Source: Zoogloea sp041904905 | GTDB lineage: Bacteria > Pseudomonadota > Gammaproteobacteria > Burkholderiales > Rhodocyclaceae | DNA length: 46,098 nucleotides | Direction: 5' to 3' | NCBI RefSeq assembly: GCF_041904905.1 | Contig: NZ_JAYRMI010000028.1 | Span: 1-46,098 of the forward strand | In this document: in pieces, positions 15,643 to 22,329 of the stretch | Position numbering within the stretch: the first letter of the stretch is position 1 | How the letters are laid out: every line of letters begins with the position of its first letter | Program-made: the position numbers and the translations under genes | Notes under the pieces: model-generated | Database searches by the model: none | The model's input: the letters and a program-made list of their open reading frames with translations, nothing else | Told to the model about the DNA's origin: nothing

Positions 15643-16059
15643 TCACTCCTCGATGGCCGTGGTGGTCGAAGCCGGCGTCCGGCGCGGGCGGGCGTGGTCG
15701 GTGGTGTCGCCGATGGTGATGGGGCGCGGCGGCTCGGCCATCGAGGCGGGCGCGATCACGCAGGGGGAGGAGGTGTGCCGGCGCATCGGGTCTTCGTGTA
15801 GCGCCGACTGGGCTCGGGGCAGCCGAAGGCGGGCAAGTCGCGCCAGGTGCTCGGCCGCTGCCTCGCCAGGTAGCGGGCTGGGATCGGTTCGGCGTGCGAT
15901 CACCTGCTGCAGCTGGGCCGCGCGGCGTGCGCGCTCGGCCCGGTGCGCTGCATTGCGGCGGCGTGCCCGGCAGTCGAGCCGGTGGGCGATCCAGATCAGG
16001 CCAAGGATGCAGACGATCATCGCGAGGATGGCGGCTTGGTTGGGGGCCATTTCAGCCAT
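15643..16059 (-). CDS. Membrane-anchored Arg/Pro-rich prophage protein
   Basis: This encodes 138 residues. One membrane helix near the N terminus (AAILAMIVCILGLIWIAH) is followed by a very basic segment (CRARRRNAAHRAERARRAA) and a Pro/Thr-rich C terminus likely to be disordered. The topology would leave the basic part in the cytoplasm. It overlaps the upstream gene by 8 bp. No family is recognised. Confidence 0.6.
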   Translation of the reverse strand: MAEMAPNQAAILAMIVCILGLIWIAHRLDCRARRRNAAHRAERARRAAQLQQVIARRTDPSPLPGEAAAEHLARLARLRLPRAQSALHEDPMRRHTSSPCVIAPASMAEPPRPITIGDTTDHARPRRTPASTTTAIEE

Positions 16060-16318
16060 GGTTGGCTCCTTCGGTCGTAGGGGTGTTGGCGTAGTAGGAG
16101 AGCGCCGCGTCGGCGACCTGCTGGTCGAGCGCCTGAACCCGGGGCGCGTCGATCAACCCGAGGTTGGCCAGCGCATGGCACTGGCCGTAATGCACGTCCG
16201 AGTCGCGGCCCTTGCGGCGGGCGTCGGTCAGGCGCAGATCGGCGAGGGCGGCAAACATGCCATCGGCGATCTCCTCGAGGCGGGCAAGGCGCTGGGCGGC
16301 GGAAGGGGAGGTGGGCAT
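16052..16318 (-). CDS. Small helical prophage protein, unknown function
   Basis: An 88-residue product from MPTSPSAAQRLARLEEIADG. It is mainly helical with a conserved-looking middle (HYGQCHALANLGLIDAPRVQALDQQVADAAL has been split here only for description). The start at 16318 has CCTC/GAGG-type spacing to the gene upstream, which ends 11 bp before. No family is recognised. Confidence 0.6.
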   Translation of the reverse strand: MPTSPSAAQRLARLEEIADGMFAALADLRLTDARRKGRDSDVHYGQCHALANLGLIDAPRVQALDQQVADAALSYYANTPTTEGANHG

Positions 16319-16329
16319 GGCGAATATCC

Positions 16330-16908
16330 TCAGAACTTGATGCCGATGCCCAGGCGCAGGTTGTTGGCCACGCACCCCGCCTCGAGGACGAGGCCGGCAT
16401 TCAGCGCCCAGTCGCGGTAGGGCGTGGGCAGCGCGTCGAGCACGACGGCGCCGATCAGGGCGCCGGCGATGAAGTGCCGATCCACCGCGCCCGTGCTCGG
16501 GTGTTCGCCCAGGAGCGGGTTGTTCTCATGCCAGCGCACGGGGTGGCGGGCGATGTTGCGGGTCTGCGCCCAGTCGGCCGCAGTGAGGGTGGCCAGCGCG
16601 AGCGCCTTGGTGACCTGGGTATCCGTCCATTCGTCGGCAAGGGCCGGCGCTGCCACGCTGGCCGCGATGCCGGCGGCGGCAATCTGCAGGCGCGCGAGGC
16701 GCATGGTCTGCCGGTTGATGATCTCCATGCGGCGCAGGGCGCGCTGCACCAGCTCGCGGGCCTGCTTGTAGGTGGGATGGTTGCGGCCTACGCGGTCGCA
16801 ATGCTCGTCGGCCAGTCGCGGGGCGTAGTGGGCCTCACGAAAGCGCGCGGTGCGGCGCTGCCAGATGGCGTGCAGGCGGTCGATGCGGGTGGTGTTGATG
16901 TTAGTCAT
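16330..16908 (-). CDS. Prophage protein with internal signal-like segment
   Basis: A 192-residue reading from MTNINTTRIDRLHAIW. The first 68 residues are basic and cytoplasmic in character. Then MRLARLQIAAAGIAASVA followed by APALADEW looks like a complete signal peptide with a cleavage site. The remainder contains HENNPLLGEHPSTGAVDRHF and two hydrophobic stretches. An in-frame ATG at 16704 starts exactly at the signal-like segment. Either the gene makes two products, or it is a fusion, or the hydrophobic segment is a membrane anchor. GGAAAGAACC precedes the ATG at 16908. Confidence 0.65.
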   Translation of the reverse strand: MTNINTTRIDRLHAIWQRRTARFREAHYAPRLADEHCDRVGRNHPTYKQARELVQRALRRMEIINRQTMRLARLQIAAAGIAASVAAPALADEWTDTQVTKALALATLTAADWAQTRNIARHPVRWHENNPLLGEHPSTGAVDRHFIAGALIGAVVLDALPTPYRDWALNAGLVLEAGCVANNLRLGIGIKF

Positions 16909-16966
16909 GGTTCTTTCCTCGGAGTCCTCGGCTATGATTTGCATGTCATCAGCCAAGGAGATCAAC

Positions 16967-17143
16967 ATGGAAGAAAAGGAATACGAATTGGAGCGGGAGT
17001 TGTTCTATGCCCTGACTGAAAAAAAGGGCATAGAAGGTCTGCGCTCAGCCAAGTTCGCCTGTTTGCTTGCCGGGCTCTTGGTGGAGCGGGGCGTCCTTAC
17101 AAAGGCGGATGTGGTCGCCTTGCTCGATGAGGCGATCAGATAG
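16967..17143 (+). CDS. Small acidic plus-strand protein antisense to early operon
   Basis: A 58-residue product, MEEKEYELERELFYALTEKK, then a Leu-rich helix pair. The ribosome site AAGGAG is perfect and six bases from the ATG. A possible -10 box TATGAT is at 16933-16938. It runs against the surrounding leftward operon and its last 99 bases overlap the 3' end of the 17045-17542 gene on the other strand. It is more A+T-rich than its neighbours. No family is recognised; the antisense overlap suggests mutual regulation. Confidence 0.6.
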   Translation: MEEKEYELERELFYALTEKKGIEGLRSAKFACLLAGLLVERGVLTKADVVALLDEAIR

Positions 17144-17542
17144 CGCCTGGAGGAATGCGCCGACACGGGCGCTGAGCTCATCCGGCGTGTTCTGAGTCAG
17201 CTTGAACGTGTCGATCCCGAATGCCGCCTTGTCTTCAGGAGACATGGCGGCATCGCCTTTTTTAACGAGCCGCGCCGCAATCTCGAGCTTCTCCTGGACG
17301 CCAAGGAGGGCGGCCGGCTTGTCCGAGGTGGCCTCGTGGATGGGCTTCAGCGCCTCAGTCGGCCACCAATCGGTGGTCAAGCAACCGTGGGCGTTGATGT
17401 AGCGCACCCGCCACGACGGGGCGTCGTTCAGATAGGTGGCATGGCCGATGATGGTGCCAACCTCGTTGCTGCCTTCGAGGCTGACGCGACTGCCCAGTGC
17501 GAGGGGCTTGGTTGAGTAAGTGTGTTGTGCAGACGTTTGCAC
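17045..17542 (-). CDS. First gene of leftward early operon, SH3-like N terminus
   Basis: A 165-residue protein. The N-terminal part (about 12-70) resembles a small beta-barrel: LALGSRVSLEGSNEVGTIIGH and YINAHGCLTTDWWPTEAL. The C-terminal part is helical. I recognise no named family. The start is GTG at 17542, with TGGAG eight bases upstream and a PL leader of about 50 nt. The GTG lies on the edge of the one-mismatch palindrome at 17528-17541, so that site overlaps the start of translation. Confidence 0.7.
   Translation of the reverse strand: MQTSAQHTYSTKPLALGSRVSLEGSNEVGTIIGHATYLNDAPSWRVRYINAHGCLTTDWWPTEALKPIHEATSDKPAALLGVQEKLEIAARLVKKGDAAMSPEDKAAFGIDTFKLTQNTPDELSARVGAFLQALSDRLIEQGDHIRLCKDAPLHQEPGKQTGELG
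17528..17541. repeat. TGCAGACGTTTGCA, one-mismatch palindrome at a start codon
   Basis: This differs from the 14-bp consensus at one position. Flanking G and C extend the symmetry to 16 bp. The GTG start codon of the leftward operon's first gene is partly inside it. Confidence 0.85.
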
Positions 17543-17565
17543 GGTTTTCTCCAGCCTCCGGACCG

Positions 17566-17641
17566 CCCGGCCGGTGGCCGGGTGCGGTGGGGTCAGAGGA
17601 TTACACCAAATGGTGAAAATTAAGTCAACACCGTACGGTGT
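17566..17641 (-). promoter_or_regulatory. PL promoter, OL-like operators and leader hairpin
   Basis: On the minus strand TTGACT (17628 to 17623), a 17-base spacer and TGTAAT (17605 to 17600) make a near-ideal sigma-70 promoter for the leftward operon. Two operators overlap it: TTACACCAAATGGTGAA at 17601-17617, across the spacer and -10, and the perfect palindrome ACACCGTACGGTGT at 17628-17641, touching the -35. Their centres are 25 bp apart. The same sequence type recurs at the CI/Cro region; 16 bases starting at 17599 are identical to 21512-21527. The leader has a 7-bp GC hairpin (17566-17582). Repression by CI is inferred. Confidence 0.8.
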
Positions 17642-17654
17642 AAAGCGTGCCTGA

Positions 17655-17671
17655 TGCTATATCTGTACAAT
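17655..17671 (+). promoter_or_regulatory. Extended -10 promoter for the toxin-antitoxin pair
   Basis: TGCTATATC at 17655-17663 is an extended -10 box. Its expected start point is about 17670, on or next to the ATG of the TumE-like gene, which has no clear ribosome site. No good -35 is visible; that position falls on the operator at 17628-17641. CI could therefore repress this promoter together with PL. Confidence 0.45.
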
Positions 17672-17969
17672 GCAATACATGGGCGCCACACTACTGCAGC
17701 GAAGCAAAGACACCCTGCCGAACGGTGTGGTGATTGAGATCGTGATCTGGGCGGTGGAGCCGCCGGTGCGCGGCAGCGCGCATGGCTACAAGTACCGGCT
17801 CTACGCGGGCCTGCAAGGCAAGACGCTGGTCCGTTACGACAACGAAGCGGGGAAGGGCGACCACAAGCACGTGGGGGCCGATGAGGCGGAAGTGCCCTTC
17901 AGCTTCGTGTCGATGGCGCAGACGTTGCGTAGCTTCCTGGTGGAAGTCGACGCACTGACAGGAGGTTGA
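17670..17969 (+). CDS. TumE-like toxin
   Basis: A 99-residue protein resembling the TumE (DUF6516) toxin family. The core LPNGVVIEIVIWAVEPPV, a YKYRLYAG strand and the signature VRYDNEAGKGDHKHVG match the typical RYDNE-GKGDH pattern. The family forms toxin-antitoxin pairs with a downstream DNA-binding antitoxin, which is the order here. The start may be ATG 17670 (leaderless) or ATG 17679, which gives 96 residues. The stop overlaps the antitoxin ribosome site. The mode of toxicity is not evident from sequence. Confidence 0.75.
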   Translation: MQYMGATLLQRSKDTLPNGVVIEIVIWAVEPPVRGSAHGYKYRLYAGLQGKTLVRYDNEAGKGDHKHVGADEAEVPFSFVSMAQTLRSFLVEVDALTGG

Positions 17970-17971
17970 TC

Positions 17972-18346
17972 ATGGCAAATCGCGCAATCATCGGAATCTC
18001 GGACTGGAGCAAGACCCGAGACGGCCTGCTCGCCCTGGCGGATGCGCTCGAGGCGGGGAAGGTGGGGGAGCCCGCCGACTACCGGCTGAACTTTGCCAGC
18101 GCTGCGCAGCTGCTCAGCGAGCTGCCACCGCGTCGCCTGGATACGCTACGTGAGGTGAAGCGCGCGGGGCCGGTGTCGATTTACGCGGTCGCAAAAGCGC
18201 TTTCGCGCAATTACTCAAATGTGCATGCCGATGTGCAGAAGCTCATCGAGCACGGGCTGATTGAGAAGGACGAGGGCGGGCGGGTTTTCGTGCCCTGGGA
18301 CGATGTGGTGGTGCGGGTGGATGCGTCGCTGCTGCAGGCGGCCTAA
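17972..18346 (+). CDS. TumA-like antitoxin, winged-helix DNA-binding protein
   Basis: A 124-residue product. The C-terminal half is a winged helix-turn-helix (about 65-115): RLDTLREVKRAGPVSIYAVA, RNYSNVHADVQKLIEHGLI, then a basic wing. This matches the antitoxin partner of TumE. The ATG at 17972 has AGGAGG six bases upstream, a strong site, whereas the toxin has none. That fits the need for excess antitoxin. The gene follows the toxin stop by 2 bp and probably also regulates the pair. Confidence 0.75.
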   Translation: MANRAIIGISDWSKTRDGLLALADALEAGKVGEPADYRLNFASAAQLLSELPPRRLDTLREVKRAGPVSIYAVAKALSRNYSNVHADVQKLIEHGLIEKDEGGRVFVPWDDVVVRVDASLLQAA

Positions 18347-18355
18347 AGTTGCAGG

Positions 18356-19258
18356 TTAGCCTGCGATAGCCATTGAGGACGCTGATCCTTGCGTCTCAGG
18401 GATGGGTGCGATTGGGTTGGTTGTGAGACCGGTTGGCACTGTGAGTCGGGGAGAGAGGACGAGTAGTTCAGATGCTTTGCGCTTGACCTGCGCATAGTAG
18501 GTGAGCCCCTTGCGGTACATCGGAAGCCCGGTGTACAGCTCTTCGATTTCGGGGGTGTCGTCGTAAGTTAGCATCCAGTGGCACTGAAGCCCTTTGACCA
18601 ATTTCGCCAGGCGAGCGTGATCGTCGGTCTCGTAGTAGCTCAGATACAGGTCGCGGCCCTGTGCAAAATACGGCGGATCGATATTGAGCAACGACCGTTT
18701 TGGAAGCCGCGTGCTCCAAGCCTTAAGGCACTCCTCGGCATCAAGGCGGCTCAGCTGGATGACTTCTCGGTAACCGTGAATTCGCTGAATCTTGTGGATC
18801 AATTCGTCGCGGTTAAAGCGGCAGTCGAGCTTGTAGTTGCCGTCCTGGTTCTTTCCCCCAATCACCCCCCCTTTAAGAATGCCAGACCGGTTGGTCCGGT
18901 TGAGGAACAGTGTGGCGAAGGCCAGTGACTGCATGTCTGCGCCCGTATCCTGGAGAACGGTTCGCTGACGCGTCCACTCAGCCAGCGTGATCTCGGTGTT
19001 GAGAATTCGCTCGCACAGTGGGTCTGGTTCGTTAACGACGGAATGCCAGAATGCATGTATCGCGGGGTCTACGTCGTTCAGCCACACTTCGTTCATGTCG
19101 CCATTGAGCAACAAGCGCCACGCGATTCCGGCCCCGCCCGCAAAGGGCTCGGCGTAAACGCCCCGCAGAAGCCCGTTTGTGCGAGCCAGATCCAGTACGA
19201 ACGGAGTCAGCTGCGTCTTTCCGCCTGGGTATCGAAGGGGGGAGTCTGTGGTAGGCAT
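18356..19258 (-). CDS. DNA adenine methyltransferase (Dam/D12 class)
   Basis: A 300-residue N6-adenine methyltransferase. RYPGGK (9-14) and the SAM-binding EPFAGGAG (37-44) come first, then FLNRTNRSGI (118-127), and the catalytic DPPYF at 194-198. These are the alpha-type (Dam, D12) motifs in order. The target sequence cannot be predicted. It lies in a lower-GC cargo block between the toxin-antitoxin pair and CI, and convergently abuts the TumA-like gene with 9 bp between. It may protect phage DNA from restriction, or act with the ParB-domain gene upstream. Confidence 0.88.
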   Translation of the reverse strand: MPTTDSPLRYPGGKTQLTPFVLDLARTNGLLRGVYAEPFAGGAGIAWRLLLNGDMNEVWLNDVDPAIHAFWHSVVNEPDPLCERILNTEITLAEWTRQRTVLQDTGADMQSLAFATLFLNRTNRSGILKGGVIGGKNQDGNYKLDCRFNRDELIHKIQRIHGYREVIQLSRLDAEECLKAWSTRLPKRSLLNIDPPYFAQGRDLYLSYYETDDHARLAKLVKGLQCHWMLTYDDTPEIEELYTGLPMYRKGLTYYAQVKRKASELLVLSPRLTVPTGLTTNPIAPIPETQGSASSMAIAG

Positions 19259-19315
19259 GAAGACACGGTAGCAAAAACAACCTCACTTGGCCAGCAGTGC
19301 CTGGCCCGATTGGAC

Positions 19316-20698
19316 TCAGGATTTTATGGCTGCGAGCATGTACTGAAGGGCGGGTTCCCAAGTGTCAACCACGGCGATGAGCTGCCTTCGCGTTGGAAAG
19401 GTGTTTCCGTGAACCGCTCCACCCAGGGCGTGAAGGCCATGAGAAATGTGTTTGTCCGAATTGGCCTGGCCTAGCACTTGTTGTACAGGGCGAGGGGCAC
19501 TGTTTGCCTGCGCAAAATGGGCGCACTGCTGAGCAAGTTCGGCGTCGTTCTTGGGGTGACGGTTCGGGAGATGGTGGCGAAAGTAGAGCAGCATTACGCG
19601 CTCGACGAATGCGCGCACAAGGTAATTGGCGGCAAACTCATGATCGTCAATCGGTAGGTGCAGCATTTCATTTCGAAGTTTGGCTAGCGCCTTGTCTGTC
19701 GTCTTGACCGTGAAGCTGCTGTTGATGAGCCGAAGACGATGTGCTGGGTTGGCCGTGCTTCGGGTGCGGGTTGCGCTGGAACCGGATGTCTCGGCGGCCG
19801 TGCTTTGCGGTTTTGGGGGTGGTGCGGGTTTTGGGAGCCGAGTGGAGGGGGTGAGCCCTTGCGACGCGAGTTGTCCAACGTAGTCGTCACGCTCGCCTGC
19901 TTGCGCGCGCGAGTGAACGCGGGGTGTTTCGTTGTCTGCTCTCGGTAGGGCATCGAGCACAAGTCTGTGGAGCGCCGTATCGACTTCTGCGGCTTCGTGG
20001 GTAAAGACCAGTTGCCCTTCCGCGTCGAGATCGCCCAGCCCCAATATTGCCCGGCGAGTTTTGTTGTTGAGGTAGCGCGAGAGCGTGGTGATTGGAACTG
20101 CGGAGTGCTGCTCTTTGCTCAGCAGTCCAAGCGCAAGCAAGCGTTCGAGCACGCGAAGCGCGAGGATGTTGGCCTTCGCTGTGGTGTTTGCTGCCGAGCG
20201 CGTGGCGGCCCGCGTCTTTGCACCTGCATCCCATTCCCTGGTGCCGATGCCGCCCTGCAGGCCCAGGTGCCGGCGATCAATCCAGGGTTGAGCCTTCGCT
20301 CGGTCGGAAAACAGGAAGACGTGAAGCTGGCTGGGTATTTTGGCCTCTTTGGCGAGGCGCTTGAAGGTGTTGCGAGACTCGGCATTAGGGGCTCGGGCCG
20401 GGTCGGTGAGTAGGATAAGGGCGCACGTCCGTCGATTGCCTTCTACGGCGATGAAGTGCCCGGGCATGCCCTCGTGTTCGATCACTCCCATGACCTCCAG
20501 AGGGCTCATCGCACCTTGCGATGCAATATCGGTGGCGAGTGCAATCAGTTGATTGTCACAGAGCGCCGCGATGATCTCTGATTCGCGCTCAAGACTTATG
20601 TGTCGTGGATTGTTTCCGTCCAGATGCACAAGCCGTGAAGAGATGGTGTGGTACTGATTGACCTGGAGCGCGGTAGGGGGATGTTGATTGGCCTTCAT
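19316..20698 (-). CDS. ParB-domain protein of cargo block, unknown function
   Basis: A 460-residue protein. The N-terminal ParB-like domain has LDGNNPRHISLERESEI (26-42) and VEGNRRTCAL (85-94), which correspond to the NPR and GERR boxes. A basic linker and a Pro/Ser-rich segment (about 275-320) follow. The C-terminal domain has LRNEMLHLPIDDHEFAA and VRAFVERVMLLYFRHH. Such ParB-domain proteins occur with DNA-modification genes, and here the next gene downstream is an adenine methylase, 57 bp away. No nuclease or ATPase motif is evident. Composition is lower in GC than the flanks. A two-gene modification or defence unit is possible but unproven. Confidence 0.7.
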   Translation of the reverse strand: MKANQHPPTALQVNQYHTISSRLVHLDGNNPRHISLERESEIIAALCDNQLIALATDIASQGAMSPLEVMGVIEHEGMPGHFIAVEGNRRTCALILLTDPARAPNAESRNTFKRLAKEAKIPSQLHVFLFSDRAKAQPWIDRRHLGLQGGIGTREWDAGAKTRAATRSAANTTAKANILALRVLERLLALGLLSKEQHSAVPITTLSRYLNNKTRRAILGLGDLDAEGQLVFTHEAAEVDTALHRLVLDALPRADNETPRVHSRAQAGERDDYVGQLASQGLTPSTRLPKPAPPPKPQSTAAETSGSSATRTRSTANPAHRLRLINSSFTVKTTDKALAKLRNEMLHLPIDDHEFAANYLVRAFVERVMLLYFRHHLPNRHPKNDAELAQQCAHFAQANSAPRPVQQVLGQANSDKHISHGLHALGGAVHGNTFPTRRQLIAVVDTWEPALQYMLAAIKS

Positions 20699-20810
20699 GG
20701 CTGCGATGTATTTTCCGTTGAAAAATCAATCGACACGCTGCGAATCTGATCTTTATGTCAAATGCGCAGATTGACCAAGGAATGCCCGAAATGCGTTCTG
20801 AAGGGCATCG

Positions 20811-21506
20811 TTAGTCGTCTTCCCACTTCCCAATCACCGTCCCCAGCACGCGGAACGGCTCCATGATCGGTGGATGTTGAGGGTTGAGGGGCTTGAGCCA
20901 TCGGCGGCCTGCATCCTCCACGTAGGTCTTGAACGTCACCTGGTTGGCGCCTTCGAGCTTGGCGATGATCCTGTCCCCCGAGTTGGGGCTGCGGCGCATT
21001 GGGTCGACGAAGATGATGCAGCCGTCCGGGTAGCTCTTGCCGTAGGGGGCCGTCATCGAGTCGCCATCGACGCGTAGCGCGTAGGTGTGCTCTCCGTTGC
21101 GCTTCAGGTGCGGCAGCCAGCGTTCGGCGTACCCCGGTTCGTAAATATCGACAGCCTCGCTCCACTCTCCGGCGCGAACCCAGGAGATCAGCGGAATGCG
21201 GCCCTTGATCTCTGGCGCCGGGGTGACGTTCTCAACAAGACGTGATTCTGCCGATTCTTGTGACGGATGGGTATTAGACGAAAGTGATAGGTGAGGTGAC
21301 ACCAGCCATCCCGCGTGGAGGTCGGGACGTAAGCGTGACTCAATCTCCCGCGCTACCTTTTCGCCGAATGACTTTCGGCCGGCAATCATGTCGTTGATCT
21401 GCCGATCAGGTTTGCCAGCGGCCCTGGCGACATTTGCTAGGCCTTGGCGATTCACTTCCGCCTGAAGCAGCGCGCGGCGAGCTGCGGCGATGTCATTTTT
21501 TTCCAT
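20811..21506 (-). CDS. CI/LexA-like prophage repressor
   Basis: This 231-residue protein maintains lysogeny. The N-terminal helix-turn-helix spans about 20-58 (LANVARAAGKPDRQINDMIAG). The C-terminal S24 peptidase domain has the self-cleavage site Ala112-Gly113 in SWVRAGEW, the catalytic Ser150 in VDGDSM, and Lys193 in VTFKTY. RecA-stimulated self-cleavage and induction by DNA damage are expected for this family. The ATG at 21506 coincides with the predicted transcription start of its promoter, so the mRNA is probably leaderless, as for lambda cI from PRM. Confidence 0.92.
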   Translation of the reverse strand: MEKNDIAAARRALLQAEVNRQGLANVARAAGKPDRQINDMIAGRKSFGEKVAREIESRLRPDLHAGWLVSPHLSLSSNTHPSQESAESRLVENVTPAPEIKGRIPLISWVRAGEWSEAVDIYEPGYAERWLPHLKRNGEHTYALRVDGDSMTAPYGKSYPDGCIIFVDPMRRSPNSGDRIIAKLEGANQVTFKTYVEDAGRRWLKPLNPQHPPIMEPFRVLGTVIGKWEDD

Positions 21507-21591
21507 GATTCGATTACACCAAATGGTTGCAGCGCCGAATACTCACCGTTAGGTGTTGTTTGATTACACCTTCTGGTGTATGTTTCGGCGC
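21506..21591. promoter_or_regulatory. OR-like region with three operators, PR and PRM
   Basis: Three operators of the form CACC-N4-GGTG lie here: GATTACACCAAATGGT from 21512, CACCGTTAGGTG at 21544-21555, and TACACCTTCTGGTGTA at 21565-21580. Their centres are about 27 and 23 bp apart, close to lambda OR spacing. The rightward promoter is TTGTTT (21556-21561), 17 bases, TATGTT (21579-21584). The leftward promoter is TGTAAT (21518 to 21513) with a poor -35 (TATTCG, 21541-21536), as in PRM, where the repressor activates its own weak promoter. Both predict transcripts starting on the ATG of the gene they serve. Which operator is bound first is not known. Confidence 0.82.
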
Positions 21592-21837
21592 ATGCAACTC
21601 AAGGCCTACCTCCGCTCTATCCCCGTCGCGGCCCGCAAAGCCTTCGCGGCGCGTTGTGGAACGTCCCACGCCCACCTGCGCAACATCGCCTATGGCAAGA
21701 CCTGTGGCGAGGCGCTGGCCATCGCCATCGACCGCGAATCGGGTGGCCGGGTAACGGTCGAGGAACTGCGCCCGGATGTCGATTGGGCGTACCTGCGCGG
21801 TACGGCCAGGCCTGCTGCTTTGCAGGCGTCTGCATGA
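21592..21837 (+). CDS. Cro-like (YdaS-type) regulator
   Basis: An 81-residue product. LKAYLRSIPVAARKAFAARC, then GTSHAHLRNIAYGKTCGEAL, forms a Cro/YdaS helix-turn-helix. It diverges from the CI gene across the three-operator region and so takes the Cro position. I chose the ATG at 21592, since MQLKAYL matches the family start and PR is predicted to start transcription at 21591-21592; an in-frame ATG at 21580 lies inside an operator. Its last codons and stop contain a one-mismatch palindrome (21821-21834). Confidence 0.8.
   Translation: MQLKAYLRSIPVAARKAFAARCGTSHAHLRNIAYGKTCGEALAIAIDRESGGRVTVEELRPDVDWAYLRGTARPAALQASA
21821..21834. repeat. TGCAGGCGTCTGCA, one-mismatch palindrome ending cro
   Basis: One mismatch to the consensus. 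It ends one base before the TGA codon of the Cro-like gene and encodes Leu-Gln-Ala-Ser-Ala, the last residues. Confidence 0.85.
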
Positions 21838-21897
21838 TGCCCCTCACGCAATTTTCTCCCTCCTCTCGGCGTGGTGTCTCCTCCGCCGAGTGCTTCC

Positions 21898-21933
21898 CCC
21901 CGCCGGTTCATGGGTGCCGGCGGGGATTTTTTC
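21898..21933 (+). terminator. Rho-independent terminator after cro (tR1-like)
   Basis: CCCCGCCGG (21898-21906) pairs with CCGGCGGGG (21917-21925) across a 10-base loop, followed by ATTTTTT. It lies 60 bp after the Cro-like stop, the position of lambda tR1, and may limit read-through into the replication genes. Confidence 0.85.
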
Positions 21934-21935
21934 GC

Positions 21936-22241
21936 CTAGCGAAGGGGGCTGAGGTTGCCGCTGATGAGCCGTTCGCGTGAGGGATGGGGCGGCATGGGTT
22001 CGAGCGAGATCTTGATGCGCGTCCAGCCGCACAAGGATGTGGGCAGGCCGATGCGGGAGGTGTCGGGGCAGCGGGTGTGGGATAGGGCGCTGCCGGTGAC
22101 GAGGGCGCTGAATGCCTTGCGCGGGCTGGGGTAGCTGCCGAGATGTTCGCCGCCCAACACGATGTGCCAGCGGCCGTCGCGCCTGGGTTCGATGGTGGCC
22201 TGCCCGTAAGCGGCGGTGGGGTAAGTGAACTTGGTGGGCAT
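21936..22241 (-). CDS. Small minus-strand prophage protein, unknown function
   Basis: A 101-residue product starting MPTKFTYPTAAYGQATIEP. The segment RRDGRWHIVLGGEHLGSYPSPRKAFSAL looks like a small beta-rich DNA-binding-like fold. The C-terminal part is less convincing. It converges on the Cro-like gene with the terminator between them and diverges from the CII-type gene. No family is recognised. Confidence 0.5.
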   Translation of the reverse strand: MPTKFTYPTAAYGQATIEPRRDGRWHIVLGGEHLGSYPSPRKAFSALVTGSALSHTRCPDTSRIGLPTSLCGWTRIKISLEPMPPHPSRERLISGNLSPLR

Positions 22242-22329
22242 GACCGGATGGGTGGGTTGAACCTGATTGTCATTCTAGGTGCTCGATATGGGCAGCGGGA
22301 TGAATTTAGTTTATGGAGGGGTGTAGGCG

